Assembly: GCA_051873875.1 (NCBI GenBank)
Contig: JBJEFI010000048.1
Location: forward strand, 276,059-340,058
Length of the DNA stretch: 64,000 nucleotides
Direction of reading: 5' to 3'
Source of the DNA: JBJEFI01 sp051873875
GTDB taxonomy: Bacteria > Bacillota > Bacilli > Bacillales > Bacillaceae_G
Shown here: positions 18,728-25,570 of the stretch, one piece after another
Layout of the letters: each line of letters begins with the position of its first letter
How positions within the stretch are numbered: position 1 is the stretch's first letter
Translations under genes and position numbers: made by a program
Notes under the pieces: generated by a model
Seen by the model: only the letters and a program-made list of their open reading frames with translations
What the model was told of the DNA's origin: nothing
Databases searched by the model: none

Positions 18728-19807
18728 TTATTTAAAATCAAAAAAGCTCCAAGGACGAATATAATCTAATAAGAAAAGTTCTTCCTCGACAATACGACCT
18801 ACTACATTTTTACGTCCATCATTTGGCATATCTTTTAATGCAATTTGAAGTTCCCCTTTATATTGACCAAAATCATCATTTCCAATGACAATGTCTCCAC
18901 GTTTAATAGGTGTCATGTCATGTTTCGGAAAAGCCTCTGCTTTATATTTCACACGGCTTTGTGTCGAACGAATTAAATATTCTGATACATCACCACGGTT
19001 AAAATGTGGTTCTTCTAAAACAATTTTCTTTTCTAATTCTGTTGTATCTTCATTAAACGCTACACGTAATGATAATTTATTTGGATTAATTTCAGATAAA
19101 GCTTTTAATTCTTCTTCACTTGCATATGCATTCCCAATCAGTACATCATCGATTAAATCTGTTGCAAAAAGATGTTTTGCTTGTGTCACAATCGGTAGAC
19201 GACGGTGTTGTTCAAGTGTACATAATCCATCTCCTACTGGCCATGGACCAAACGTTGCATCATGAGAAGTAATAAACGCAGCCGTACGAATACCAAGATC
19301 TTTATACTGTTTGCTACATTTTATAAAATGATCAAAAGCTAAACCTGTATATTCTTGTGGATAGAAATTATGACAACCAATTAATAAGTCACGGTTTGGA
19401 CGGAAACTTAAAATGTTATCTACATACTTTGTTCCTTGGCTTGCATTAATTTCAATTTTTAAACCGTATGGATTAAATGTCATGGCCGCTTCTTTTTGTC
19501 CATCAAATCCAACATCTAGACGAATACCTGTTGCACCTAATTCAGCAAAGAAACTTAAATCATCATACGAAATTCCTAAATCATCAAAAATATTTGGAGC
19601 TACGTCTAAAATAACTTCCATTCCTAAAGAAGTTGCATGACCAATTACATTTCGAAATTCTTCTTTAATTTGCTCTTTTGAACCTTTTACAGATAATAAA
19701 CATGTAAAAACACGTTTAAAACCGTACTTAGCAGCTAAGCTAATATATTTTTTATCACGTTCTGGCGTACTATGTTCTGGATAAATAGAAATCCCTAATC
19801 GTTTCAT
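18728..19807 (-). CDS. mupG: DUF871 / MupG-family 6-phospho-N-acetylmuramidase-like protein
   Basis: 359 residues: an N-terminal TIM-barrel (about 1-235, starting K-R-L-G-I-S-I-Y-P) and a C-terminal cyclophilin-like barrel (about 245-359), the layout of DUF871. The studied member, MupG of Staphylococcus aureus, cleaves PTS-imported MurNAc(6P)-GlcNAc in the cytoplasm. The neighbours here are a lactose/cellobiose-family PTS and nagB, so the substrate is probably a phosphorylated disaccharide containing an amino sugar; whether it is the muropeptide sugar or another one cannot be told from the sequence. A strong hairpin separates it from the EIIA gene upstream. Confidence 0.8.
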   Translation of the reverse strand: MKRLGISIYPEHSTPERDKKYISLAAKYGFKRVFTCLLSVKGSKEQIKEEFRNVIGHATSLGMEVILDVAPNIFDDLGISYDDLSFFAELGATGIRLDVGFDGQKEAAMTFNPYGLKIEINASQGTKYVDNILSFRPNRDLLIGCHNFYPQEYTGLAFDHFIKCSKQYKDLGIRTAAFITSHDATFGPWPVGDGLCTLEQHRRLPIVTQAKHLFATDLIDDVLIGNAYASEEELKALSEINPNKLSLRVAFNEDTTELEKKIVLEEPHFNRGDVSEYLIRSTQSRVKYKAEAFPKHDMTPIKRGDIVIGNDDFGQYKGELQIALKDMPNDGRKNVVGRIVEEELFLLDYIRPWSFFDFK

Positions 19808-19834
19808 TGTATCTCTTCACCTCATTATTTAAAG

Positions 19835-19865
19835 AAATAAGAAGGGAGCATCTCCCTTCTTATTT
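19835..19865 (-). terminator. strong hairpin between the EIIA gene and mupG
   Basis: AATAAGAAGGGAG and CTCCCTTCTTATT form a perfect stem around CAT in the 65-nt gap. On the minus strand the tail is only T-rich, so readthrough into mupG is likely; it may set a lower level for mupG and nagB than for the transporter. Confidence 0.65.
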
Positions 19866-19872
19866 ACTTTTA

Positions 19873-20169
19873 TTATTGTTTTTTACGTAAATCTACAATT
19901 TCAATTGCTAAGTCTTTTAATGTCATTGCTGTCATTAAGTGATCTTGTGCGTGAATTAATAACATAGAAATGTTCGTTACTTCCCCACGAGCTTCACCTT
20001 GAATTAATTCTGTTTGTGAACGGTGTGCTTCTAATAATTCATTTGCTGATTGCTCAAGAAGTTCATCCGCTTGTGTAAATTCTCCTTCACGTGCAGCTTG
20101 CATTGCTTGCATTGCAAAACTTCTTGCATTTCCGCTGTGTAAAATTAAGTTCATAATTTTCATTTCCAT
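19873..20169 (-). CDS. PTS EIIA component, lactose/cellobiose family
   Basis: 98-residue helical phosphocarrier of the LacF/CelC/ChbA/LicA family. The active histidine is in M-L-L-I-H-A-Q-D-H-L-M near residue 73, and the D-L/I-I-L-H-S-G-N-A-R-S start is typical. I chose the ATG at 20169; an in-frame TTG at 20178 is an alternative but lies very close to the AAAGG ribosome site. Works with the EIIB and EIIC genes upstream to import and phosphorylate a beta-linked disaccharide. Confidence 0.88.
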   Translation of the reverse strand: MEMKIMNLILHSGNARSFAMQAMQAAREGEFTQADELLEQSANELLEAHRSQTELIQGEARGEVTNISMLLIHAQDHLMTAMTLKDLAIEIVDLRKKQ

Positions 20170-20214
20170 ATTATTCAAAACCTTTCCGTCTGTTTTCTTC
20201 CCTTTGTTACTTTA

Positions 20215-21498
20215 TTAAGCTACATTATCATTGTTTTGTTTTAATGCTTGTCTATCCATTACTTTTACAAATGGTAAGTACATTGCTACTGCGATTGCAA
20301 AGTTTACAATTTGTAATACAACACCCATAATGCTACCACCAGTTGCTAAGTAACCACTGAAGATTGGTGGCATCGTCCAAGGTACTAACGCTACAGTCTT
20401 GGGAACGATTCCTGTCGTCATGGCAAAGTAAGTTACAATTGTTAACACGATTGGAATTAAGATAAATGGAATTACTAATAATGGGTTTAATACAATTGGT
20501 ACCCCGAATAATACTGGTTCATTAATGTTAAACACACCTGCTGGAGCTGTAATTTTACCAATACTTCTATATTGTGCACTCTTAGCAACAAGTAAAATTG
20601 CTACGATTAACGCTAATGTTGCACCTGCTCCACCCATGTGAACGAATACATCAAAGAATACTTTCGTAATTGTTTGCATTTGATCACTTGTAGCGGCTAC
20701 ACCGTGTGCGAATAAGTCAGCATTTTTTTCAATTGCTGGTAAATAGATTGTTTCCATTACTGGTCCTAAAATATTTGTACCATGTAATCCAAAGAACCAT
20801 AATAAGTGAATTAAAATAGCTACGATAATTGCTGAAGCTAATGAATTTGATAACGCTTGTAATGGCGCTTGAATAAATTTGAAAATTAATTCATGTGCGC
20901 TTGTTCCATATGCTGTGAACACCATTTGTAATCCAGCAAATACGGTAAATACAACTAAACCTGGTAATAATGCCGCGAAAGAACGTGATACTGCATCTGG
21001 AACTCCTGCTGGCATTTTAATTGTAAAATTACGTTGAATTAACCATCTAAAAATTTCTGTTGCAATAATTGCTACAAATAAAGATACGAATAATCCTTGT
21101 GCACCAGTCCACGCTAACGCTAGACCGCCATCTGCCGTTTGTGGTGTTAAGATAATTAATGCACCAAATGATACAAGTCCTGCTGATAATCCATCAACAC
21201 CGTATGATTTCGCTAAATTATAACTAACTCCAAATGTTACTAATAATGCCATGATTGCAAAGGAACCAGTCCAAATGTTTCCACCTAATTGCGTCCAAGT
21301 TTCACCAAAAATTGAAACCATGGCATTTTGATATGCTTTAATTGGTAAATTGTTTACTAATACTGCTAATGATCCTAATAAGATCAATGGCATCATCGCT
21401 ACAAACCCGTCACGAACTGCAACTAAATGACGCTGTGAGCCAATTCGTCCAGCTACTGGAACGAAATAACGCTCTAAAAACTGAAACACCTTGTTCAT
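20215..21498 (-). CDS. PTS EIIC component, lactose/cellobiose family (copy 1)
   Basis: 427-residue membrane channel with about ten hydrophobic segments. Family blocks are clear: R-Y-F-V-P-V-A-G-R-I near residue 10, the L-W-F-F-G-L-H-G-T-N-I-L-G-P loop near 235 and the M-G-G-A-G-A-T-L-A-L loop near 290 with I-N-E-P-V-L-F-G-V-P near 330. Second gene of the EIIB-EIIC-EIIA run. A close paralog, similar over nearly its whole length, is encoded at 23296-24600. Sugar specificity is not readable; cellobiose, chitobiose or MurNAc-GlcNAc are candidates. Confidence 0.88.
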   Translation of the reverse strand: MNKVFQFLERYFVPVAGRIGSQRHLVAVRDGFVAMMPLILLGSLAVLVNNLPIKAYQNAMVSIFGETWTQLGGNIWTGSFAIMALLVTFGVSYNLAKSYGVDGLSAGLVSFGALIILTPQTADGGLALAWTGAQGLFVSLFVAIIATEIFRWLIQRNFTIKMPAGVPDAVSRSFAALLPGLVVFTVFAGLQMVFTAYGTSAHELIFKFIQAPLQALSNSLASAIIVAILIHLLWFFGLHGTNILGPVMETIYLPAIEKNADLFAHGVAATSDQMQTITKVFFDVFVHMGGAGATLALIVAILLVAKSAQYRSIGKITAPAGVFNINEPVLFGVPIVLNPLLVIPFILIPIVLTIVTYFAMTTGIVPKTVALVPWTMPPIFSGYLATGGSIMGVVLQIVNFAIAVAMYLPFVKVMDRQALKQNNDNVA

Positions 21499-21601
21499 TC
21501 TTTACTACCTCTCTTTTTGAATATTCTTTATATTTAGCCAATACTTTTTTTGTGAGAAGGAAGCTTGTTATTATACTTACATAAAAACAAGCTTCATCCA
21601 A

Positions 21602-21907
21602 TTATTTATTTAACATGCTTTTCGCTTGCTCTAAAACAGCTTTTCCATTTAATGTACCATAGTTCATCATATCGATTGTTTGAACTGGGATATTTTTTGG
21701 TTCTGCTACAGCTTGAATTTTACTTAATAGGAAACGAACTTGAGGTCCTAATAAGATAACATCACATTTATCAATTTCGTTTTGTAACTGTGCTTCTGGA
21801 ATAGCCCAAATTGTAGCTTCTAATCCTTCTGCAACAGCTGCCTCTTTCATTTTTGATACTAATAAGCTTGTAGACATACCAGCTGAACATACTAACATAA
21901 TATTCAT
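21602..21907 (-). CDS. PTS EIIB component, lactose/cellobiose family
   Basis: 101 residues. The phosphorylated cysteine is Cys8 in M-L-V-C-S-A-G-M-S-T-S-L-L, and G-P-Q-V-R-F near residue 58 is typical of CelA/ChbB. The ATG at 21907 follows GAAGGAGGAA at good spacing; the frame is open far upstream, but those residues do not belong to the family. First gene of the operon, with a promoter about 300 nt upstream. Confidence 0.9.
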   Translation of the reverse strand: MNIMLVCSAGMSTSLLVSKMKEAAVAEGLEATIWAIPEAQLQNEIDKCDVILLGPQVRFLLSKIQAVAEPKNIPVQTIDMMNYGTLNGKAVLEQAKSMLNK

Positions 21908-22069
21908 TGTAAATTCCTCCTTCATTATTACTCTGCTATCTGTCTTCCTTGCAATCAATATATAACCACAAACAAATACGTTTGTAAAACGCTTACTTAA
22001 TTTTTTCACAAATTGTTCACATTTAGGTATTGATTTTTTAAAATAATTCGTTCTAAGTGATTGAAATAA

Positions 22070-22088
22070 TTTCACCATTCACTTGAAA
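22070..22088. promoter_or_regulatory. putative RpiR-type operator, site 4
   Basis: TTTCA-N9-TGAAA in the leader of the EIIB operon, about 120 nt downstream of its promoter -10 and about 165 nt before the EIIB start. The same 5-9-5 pattern occurs at 22289, 24764 and 24849. The N9 is less AT-palindromic here than in the last two. Confidence 0.4.
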
Positions 22089-22208
22089 TATTATCAACAG
22101 ATAAATCAAAAGCACATAAAAAACAAATATACTTCTTTCAAAAAATAATGTAGACTACTTATAAATACAACAACTATCACCCACATTATTAACGTCTATC
22201 TACCTATT

Positions 22209-22237
22209 TTTATACAAAAACCATGAAAAAATTTCAA
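22209..22237 (-). promoter_or_regulatory. promoter of the EIIB-EIIC-EIIA operon
   Basis: Minus strand: TTGAAA (22237-22232), 17-nt spacer, TATAAA (22214-22209). The -35 contains a half of the TTTCA operator pattern. It implies a leader of about 300 nt. Confidence 0.55.
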
Positions 22238-22254
22238 TTCATTTCTGCTTATCA

Positions 22255-22282
22255 TTTACTCAGCAGAAAATATTAATATAAA
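22255..22282 (+). promoter_or_regulatory. possible promoter of the RpiR-type regulator gene
   Basis: TTTACT (22255-22260), 16-nt spacer, TATAAA (22277-22282). The operator-like site at 22289 begins 6 nt after the -10, a usual place for repression at the transcription start. Confidence 0.4.
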
Positions 22283-22288
22283 AAAAAG

Positions 22289-22307
22289 TTTCAGTTAATC
22301 TGTGAAA
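22289..22307. promoter_or_regulatory. putative RpiR-type operator, site 3
   Basis: TTTCA-N9-TGAAA (full site TTTCAGTTAATCTGTGAAA), just downstream of the possible promoter of the regulator gene. Suggests autoregulation. Confidence 0.5.
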
Positions 22308-22360
22308 TGATTTCTGAAAAGGCTTCATTATTTATTTAATATTCAAAAGGAGAGATTTTT

Positions 22361-23212
22361 ATTTTTAACATTACCGAATTATTAGAGAAGCAATTACCAA
22401 AGTGTAGCCCGGCAGAAAAAAAAGTTGCAACTTTTATCTTAGAAAATCCAATGCAAATTACACAAATGTCTACTAAAAGATTGGCTTATTTAGCAGATTC
22501 ATCCCAAGCTTCCATTATCCGACTTTGCAAACGCATCGGTATTGATAGTTTTAAAAAATTAAAAGTCCAACTTTCACTGGAACTAAAAAACGAAAATAAA
22601 CATCAATTGGAAACAAAAGAAATAGTAGGCAATATACAAGCTATTTCTTTAGAAAGTATTATCCAACAAAATATTAACGCCTTACTAAAAACTCAAAACA
22701 TCATTGATCTAAACGCCATTGAACAAGCTATTTCACTTATTGAAAAAAGCAACAAAATTTGTTTTTACGGAGCATCGGAATCATCATTAGTTGCAATGGA
22801 CGCTTACTATAAATTAATTCGCATTAATGAAAATGTGTTCTTCTCTCAAGATAGTCATATTTCCATGCTATACGCAACAAATATGAAAGAAGACGACGTT
22901 CTCTTCTTAATTTCCCTATCTGGAAAAACAAAAGAAGTGCTTGAATTAATTGAAGTAGGCAAAAAGCGTGGTGTAAAAATCATTTTATTAACACAATCAC
23001 CTAAATCTCCTGCAAGCAAACAAGCAGATGTCGTCTTGTGTACATCAAAAGAAGAATTAAACTTGCGAATCGCAACGATGACAACAAGAATTACCCAATT
23101 AACCATTATCGATTTAATTTTCACAGAAATTTGTAATAAAAAAGGTGAACAAGCTGTTAACTATATTATCGATACACATAATACAATCCAGCAAAAAAAA
23201 CGACTTACGTAA
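22361..23212 (+). CDS. RpiR/MurR-family transcriptional regulator with SIS domain, probable ATT start
   Basis: 283 residues: an N-terminal helix-turn-helix (about 1-75) and a sugar-phosphate-binding SIS domain (about 120-255; I-C-F-Y-G-A-S-E-S-S and S-L-S-G-K-T-K-E). The first ATG in frame (22451) would delete 30 residues of the DNA-binding domain. The 30 codons before it read F-N-I-T-E-L-L-E-K-Q-L-P-K-C-S-P-A-E-K-K, the normal RpiR start, and are preceded by AAAGGAGAG. The codon at the right spacing is ATT (22361); the frame closes at a TAA at 22337 and has no ATG, GTG or TTG in between. Divergent to the PTS operon, which it probably controls in response to a sugar phosphate. Confidence 0.85.
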   Translation: MFNITELLEKQLPKCSPAEKKVATFILENPMQITQMSTKRLAYLADSSQASIIRLCKRIGIDSFKKLKVQLSLELKNENKHQLETKEIVGNIQAISLESIIQQNINALLKTQNIIDLNAIEQAISLIEKSNKICFYGASESSLVAMDAYYKLIRINENVFFSQDSHISMLYATNMKEDDVLFLISLSGKTKEVLELIEVGKKRGVKIILLTQSPKSPASKQADVVLCTSKEELNLRIATMTTRITQLTIIDLIFTEICNKKGEQAVNYIIDTHNTIQQKKRLT

Positions 23213-23250
23213 AGAGACTATCTTATTTCTGATAGTCTCTTTCTTTTTAT
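23213..23250 (+). terminator. terminator of the RpiR-type regulator gene
   Basis: AGAGACTATC and GATAGTCTCT pair around TTATTTCT directly after the stop codon, followed by a T-rich tract. Confidence 0.85.
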
Positions 23251-23295
23251 TCAACCTTAATCACTTACAACAACTCTATTCGTAAAAAGTAACCT

Positions 23296-24600
23296 TTATA
23301 CAGAAAGGGTTGAATCACTCTCTGATTTTTTTGTTTGTTTCACAAGATTGTTATCTGCCACTTTAATAAACGGAATATACATTAATACTGCAAGTGCGAA
23401 GTTGAAAATCTGAAGAACTACACCAGAAAAATGACCACCTGTAACAAGATAACCACTAAATAGTGGTGGCATTGTCCACGGCACTAATACAACTGTTTTC
23501 GGCACCCATCCCCATGTAATTGCAAAATAAGTAGTAATTGTTAAAACAACAGGTATTACTACGAATGGAATTAATAATAATGGATTTAAAACAATCGGTA
23601 ATCCAAACAATACAGGTTCATTAATGTTAAATAATCCACCCGGTGCTGTAACACGACCTATTGCACGATATTGGGCACTCTTTGCAACAAGAAAGATAGC
23701 TACAATCAACGCTAATGTCGTTCCAGCTCCACCCATGTAGACAAACACATCAAAAAATGGCTTTGTAATAATACTTAATTTATCACTGAATGCAGATGTG
23801 CCACCTTCGTATAATTTAGTATTCTCTACAAGTGCTGGTAAGTAAATAGAATCTAAAATTGGACCTAAAATATTTGTGCCGTGTAAACCAAAGAACCATA
23901 ATAAGTGAACTAAGAAAGCGACAACAATTGCACTCGGAAGCGTATTCGAAATTCCTTGCAATGGTTTTTGAATCGTTTGGAAAATCCATTCTTGGGCACT
24001 TATACCTGCTTTTGTAAGTAGCAATTGTACAAAAGCAACAATAACAAAAACAACTAACCCTGGAATTAATGCCGCAAAAGAACGTGATACTGCATCAGGA
24101 ACCCCTGCCGGCATTTTAATTGTAATGTTTCGTTGAATCAAAAATCGAAAAATTTCAGTTGTTATAAGTGCAACAATCAAACTTACAAATAATCCTTGAG
24201 CACCTGTCCATGCAAAAGCTAATCCATCTTTAACCGTTGGAGAAATCATAATTAAAGAACCAAATGAAACAAGTCCAGCACTTAATCCATCCACACCATA
24301 GGATTTCGCAAGGCTATACGCAACTGAAAAAGATAATAACAAAGACAAAATCGCAAAAGACCCAGTCCAAATGTTTCCTCCTACACTTTTCCATGTTTCT
24401 CCAAACGTGTCTAACATAAATTTTTGGAATCCTTCAATCGGCAATCCATTTACTAAGATTGCAATAGATCCAATGATAACCAGAGGCATAATAGCAACAA
24501 ACCCATCCCGAATTGCAACTAAATGTCTTTGTGCCCCTATCTTACCTGCAATCGGAACAAAATATCGTTCCAAAAAACCAAATACTGCATTCCCTTTCAC
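23296..24600 (-). CDS. PTS EIIC component, lactose/cellobiose family (copy 2)
   Basis: 434-residue paralog of the EIIC at 20215; the R-Y-F-V-P-I-A-G-K-I start, L-W-F-F-G-L-H-G-T-N-I-L-G-P loop and I-N-E-P-V-L-F-G-L-P block are shared. It has no EIIA or EIIB of its own, so it probably shares those of the neighbouring operon. I chose the GTG at 24600, about 5 nt after GGGAGGGG; an ATG at 24615 overlaps that ribosome site. Two operator-like sites lie upstream at 24764 and 24849. A duplication that kept its own promoter is the simplest explanation. Confidence 0.85.
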   Translation of the reverse strand: MKGNAVFGFLERYFVPIAGKIGAQRHLVAIRDGFVAIMPLVIIGSIAILVNGLPIEGFQKFMLDTFGETWKSVGGNIWTGSFAILSLLLSFSVAYSLAKSYGVDGLSAGLVSFGSLIMISPTVKDGLAFAWTGAQGLFVSLIVALITTEIFRFLIQRNITIKMPAGVPDAVSRSFAALIPGLVVFVIVAFVQLLLTKAGISAQEWIFQTIQKPLQGISNTLPSAIVVAFLVHLLWFFGLHGTNILGPILDSIYLPALVENTKLYEGGTSAFSDKLSIITKPFFDVFVYMGGAGTTLALIVAIFLVAKSAQYRAIGRVTAPGGLFNINEPVLFGLPIVLNPLLLIPFVVIPVVLTITTYFAITWGWVPKTVVLVPWTMPPLFSGYLVTGGHFSGVVLQIFNFALAVLMYIPFIKVADNNLVKQTKKSESDSTLSV

Positions 24601-24724
24601 ACATACCCCTCCCATTTATAGACATGCATAATCGAAATTTCTTTATGCAACATAAATATATCAGAAATTTCAAAAATTAAAACGCTTTATTTTTATTTGT
24701 AACACAACTGTAATATTTTTTTCA

Positions 24725-24752
24725 TTTACAAAGCATATAAAAGTGGTATAAT
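24725..24752 (+). promoter_or_regulatory. orphan plus-strand promoter-like sequence
   Basis: TTTACA (24725-24730), 16-nt spacer, TATAAT (24747-24752), followed 11 nt later by an operator-like site. No plus-strand gene follows before the hairpin at 24887-24927 and the oppositely oriented DUF523 gene. It could be chance, a small RNA promoter, or the remains of a lost gene. Confidence 0.3.
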
Positions 24753-24763
24753 TAAAAGTTAAA

Positions 24764-24782
24764 TTTCAATTTAAAACTGAAA
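24764..24782. promoter_or_regulatory. putative RpiR-type operator, site 1
   Basis: TTTCAATTTAAAACTGAAA, an almost perfect inverted repeat. On the minus strand it begins 5 nt after a TATAAA (24793-24788) that could be the -10 of the second EIIC gene, as site 3 does for the regulator gene. Confidence 0.55.
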
Positions 24783-24848
24783 TGTTTTTTATACAACTAG
24801 ACAGAAAAGTTGATGATACAACCTTATTTAACACTTCCATTTTTACCC

Positions 24849-24867
24849 TTTCAATTTTTAACTGAAA
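24849..24867. promoter_or_regulatory. putative RpiR-type operator, site 2
   Basis: TTTCAATTTTTAACTGAAA, differing from site 1 at only two positions and lying 85 bp from it (close to eight helical turns). Lies upstream of the second EIIC gene. Confidence 0.55.
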
Positions 24868-24886
24868 TTATTAATAAAATTTCAAA

Positions 24887-24927
24887 AAGGAGATTTCAAA
24901 CAGAAATATACTGTTTGAAATCTCCTT
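24887..24927 (-). terminator. terminator of the DUF523 gene
   Basis: AAGGAGATTTCAAACAG and CTGTTTGAAATCTCCTT form a perfect 17-bp stem with a 7-nt loop right after the stop, followed on the minus strand by TTTGAAATTTT. Its sides carry the TTTCA/TGAAA sequence again, but with wider spacing. Confidence 0.75.
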
Positions 24928-24929
24928 AT

Positions 24930-25373
24930 CTAAATCTCTTCCTCAGAAATAACTTCAATGCCGTTTCTTCGTAACAACGCAGTCGTTATCCCAAATCCAT
25001 TTATTACGATTCCATTATGCTCACCATTATATATACGGTTACTACCACAAGACGGACTTTTTTCTTTCAAAATCGCTTTTGTCACCCCATGTTGTTTTGC
25101 AATCGAAAGGGTTTCATAAGCACCTTTTAGAAAGGCATCCGTTACATCTTCCCCAGAAATTGTTCGCACTTTACACTTTCCATCCAATACATCCTCACCA
25201 TTTCCACCTACAATTTCAGCCGGTTCCCTCGGAATAGCCAATCCCCCCAACACTTCTGGACACACAACTACCGCTTCACCTTTTTCAACCATTTGTTTTA
25301 GATTCAAGCGTAAATTATTACGGCCATCGTATCTTACATTTTCACCTATTAAGCAAGCACTAATTAATAACAT
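24930..25373 (-). CDS. DUF523 family protein
   Basis: 147 residues, the typical size of DUF523. The conserved S-A-C-L-I-G-E-N-V-R-Y-D-G start, C-P-E-V-L-G-G-L-A-I-P-R-x-P-A-E-I block near residues 38-54 and L-K-E-K-S-P-S-C-G-S-N near 102-112 are all present. The conserved cysteines suggest a metal or redox role, but no function is established. Single gene; AGAAAGGTAGAGAAG precedes its ATG. Confidence 0.85.
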   Translation of the reverse strand: MLLISACLIGENVRYDGRNNLRLNLKQMVEKGEAVVVCPEVLGGLAIPREPAEIVGGNGEDVLDGKCKVRTISGEDVTDAFLKGAYETLSIAKQHGVTKAILKEKSPSCGSNRIYNGEHNGIVINGFGITTALLRRNGIEVISEEEI

Positions 25374-25504
25374 ATCTTCTCTACCTTTCTAACCTTTATT
25401 CTCTTTTTATTATAAAGTGAAATTTCCACGGAAAGGAGTTTATTTCAATTTATTAGCCAAAACACAGAACAATAATTTTCCACCTCTTATACACGACTTA
25501 TTTT

Positions 25505-25533
25505 TTGATATCCCTATCTTCTACATGTTAATA
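25505..25533 (+). promoter_or_regulatory. possible promoter of the nosD-nosL genes
   Basis: TTGATA (25505-25510), 17-nt spacer, TTAATA (25528-25533), about 40 nt before nosD. No FNR-type TGTGA-N6-TCACA site was seen beside it. Confidence 0.35.
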
Positions 25534-25570
25534 TCTAAATATAAAATCTATTCTAAAAAGTGATGATGTA

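Larger units (their letters stand above)
21908..22360. other. regulatory region between the EIIB operon and the RpiR gene
   Basis: About 450 nt between divergent genes. Contents: the PTS operon promoter, the possible regulator promoter, operator-like sites at 22070 and 22289, and an imperfect match to a CcpA (cre) site around GTAAAACGCTTACT (21987-22000) that misses several consensus bases. No other gene was seen. Confidence 0.5.

Noticed and set aside
21987..22000. CcpA (cre)-like sequence in the PTS operon leader
   Set aside because: It misses about three of the conserved positions; a similar weak one occurs near 24680. Not strong enough to call.
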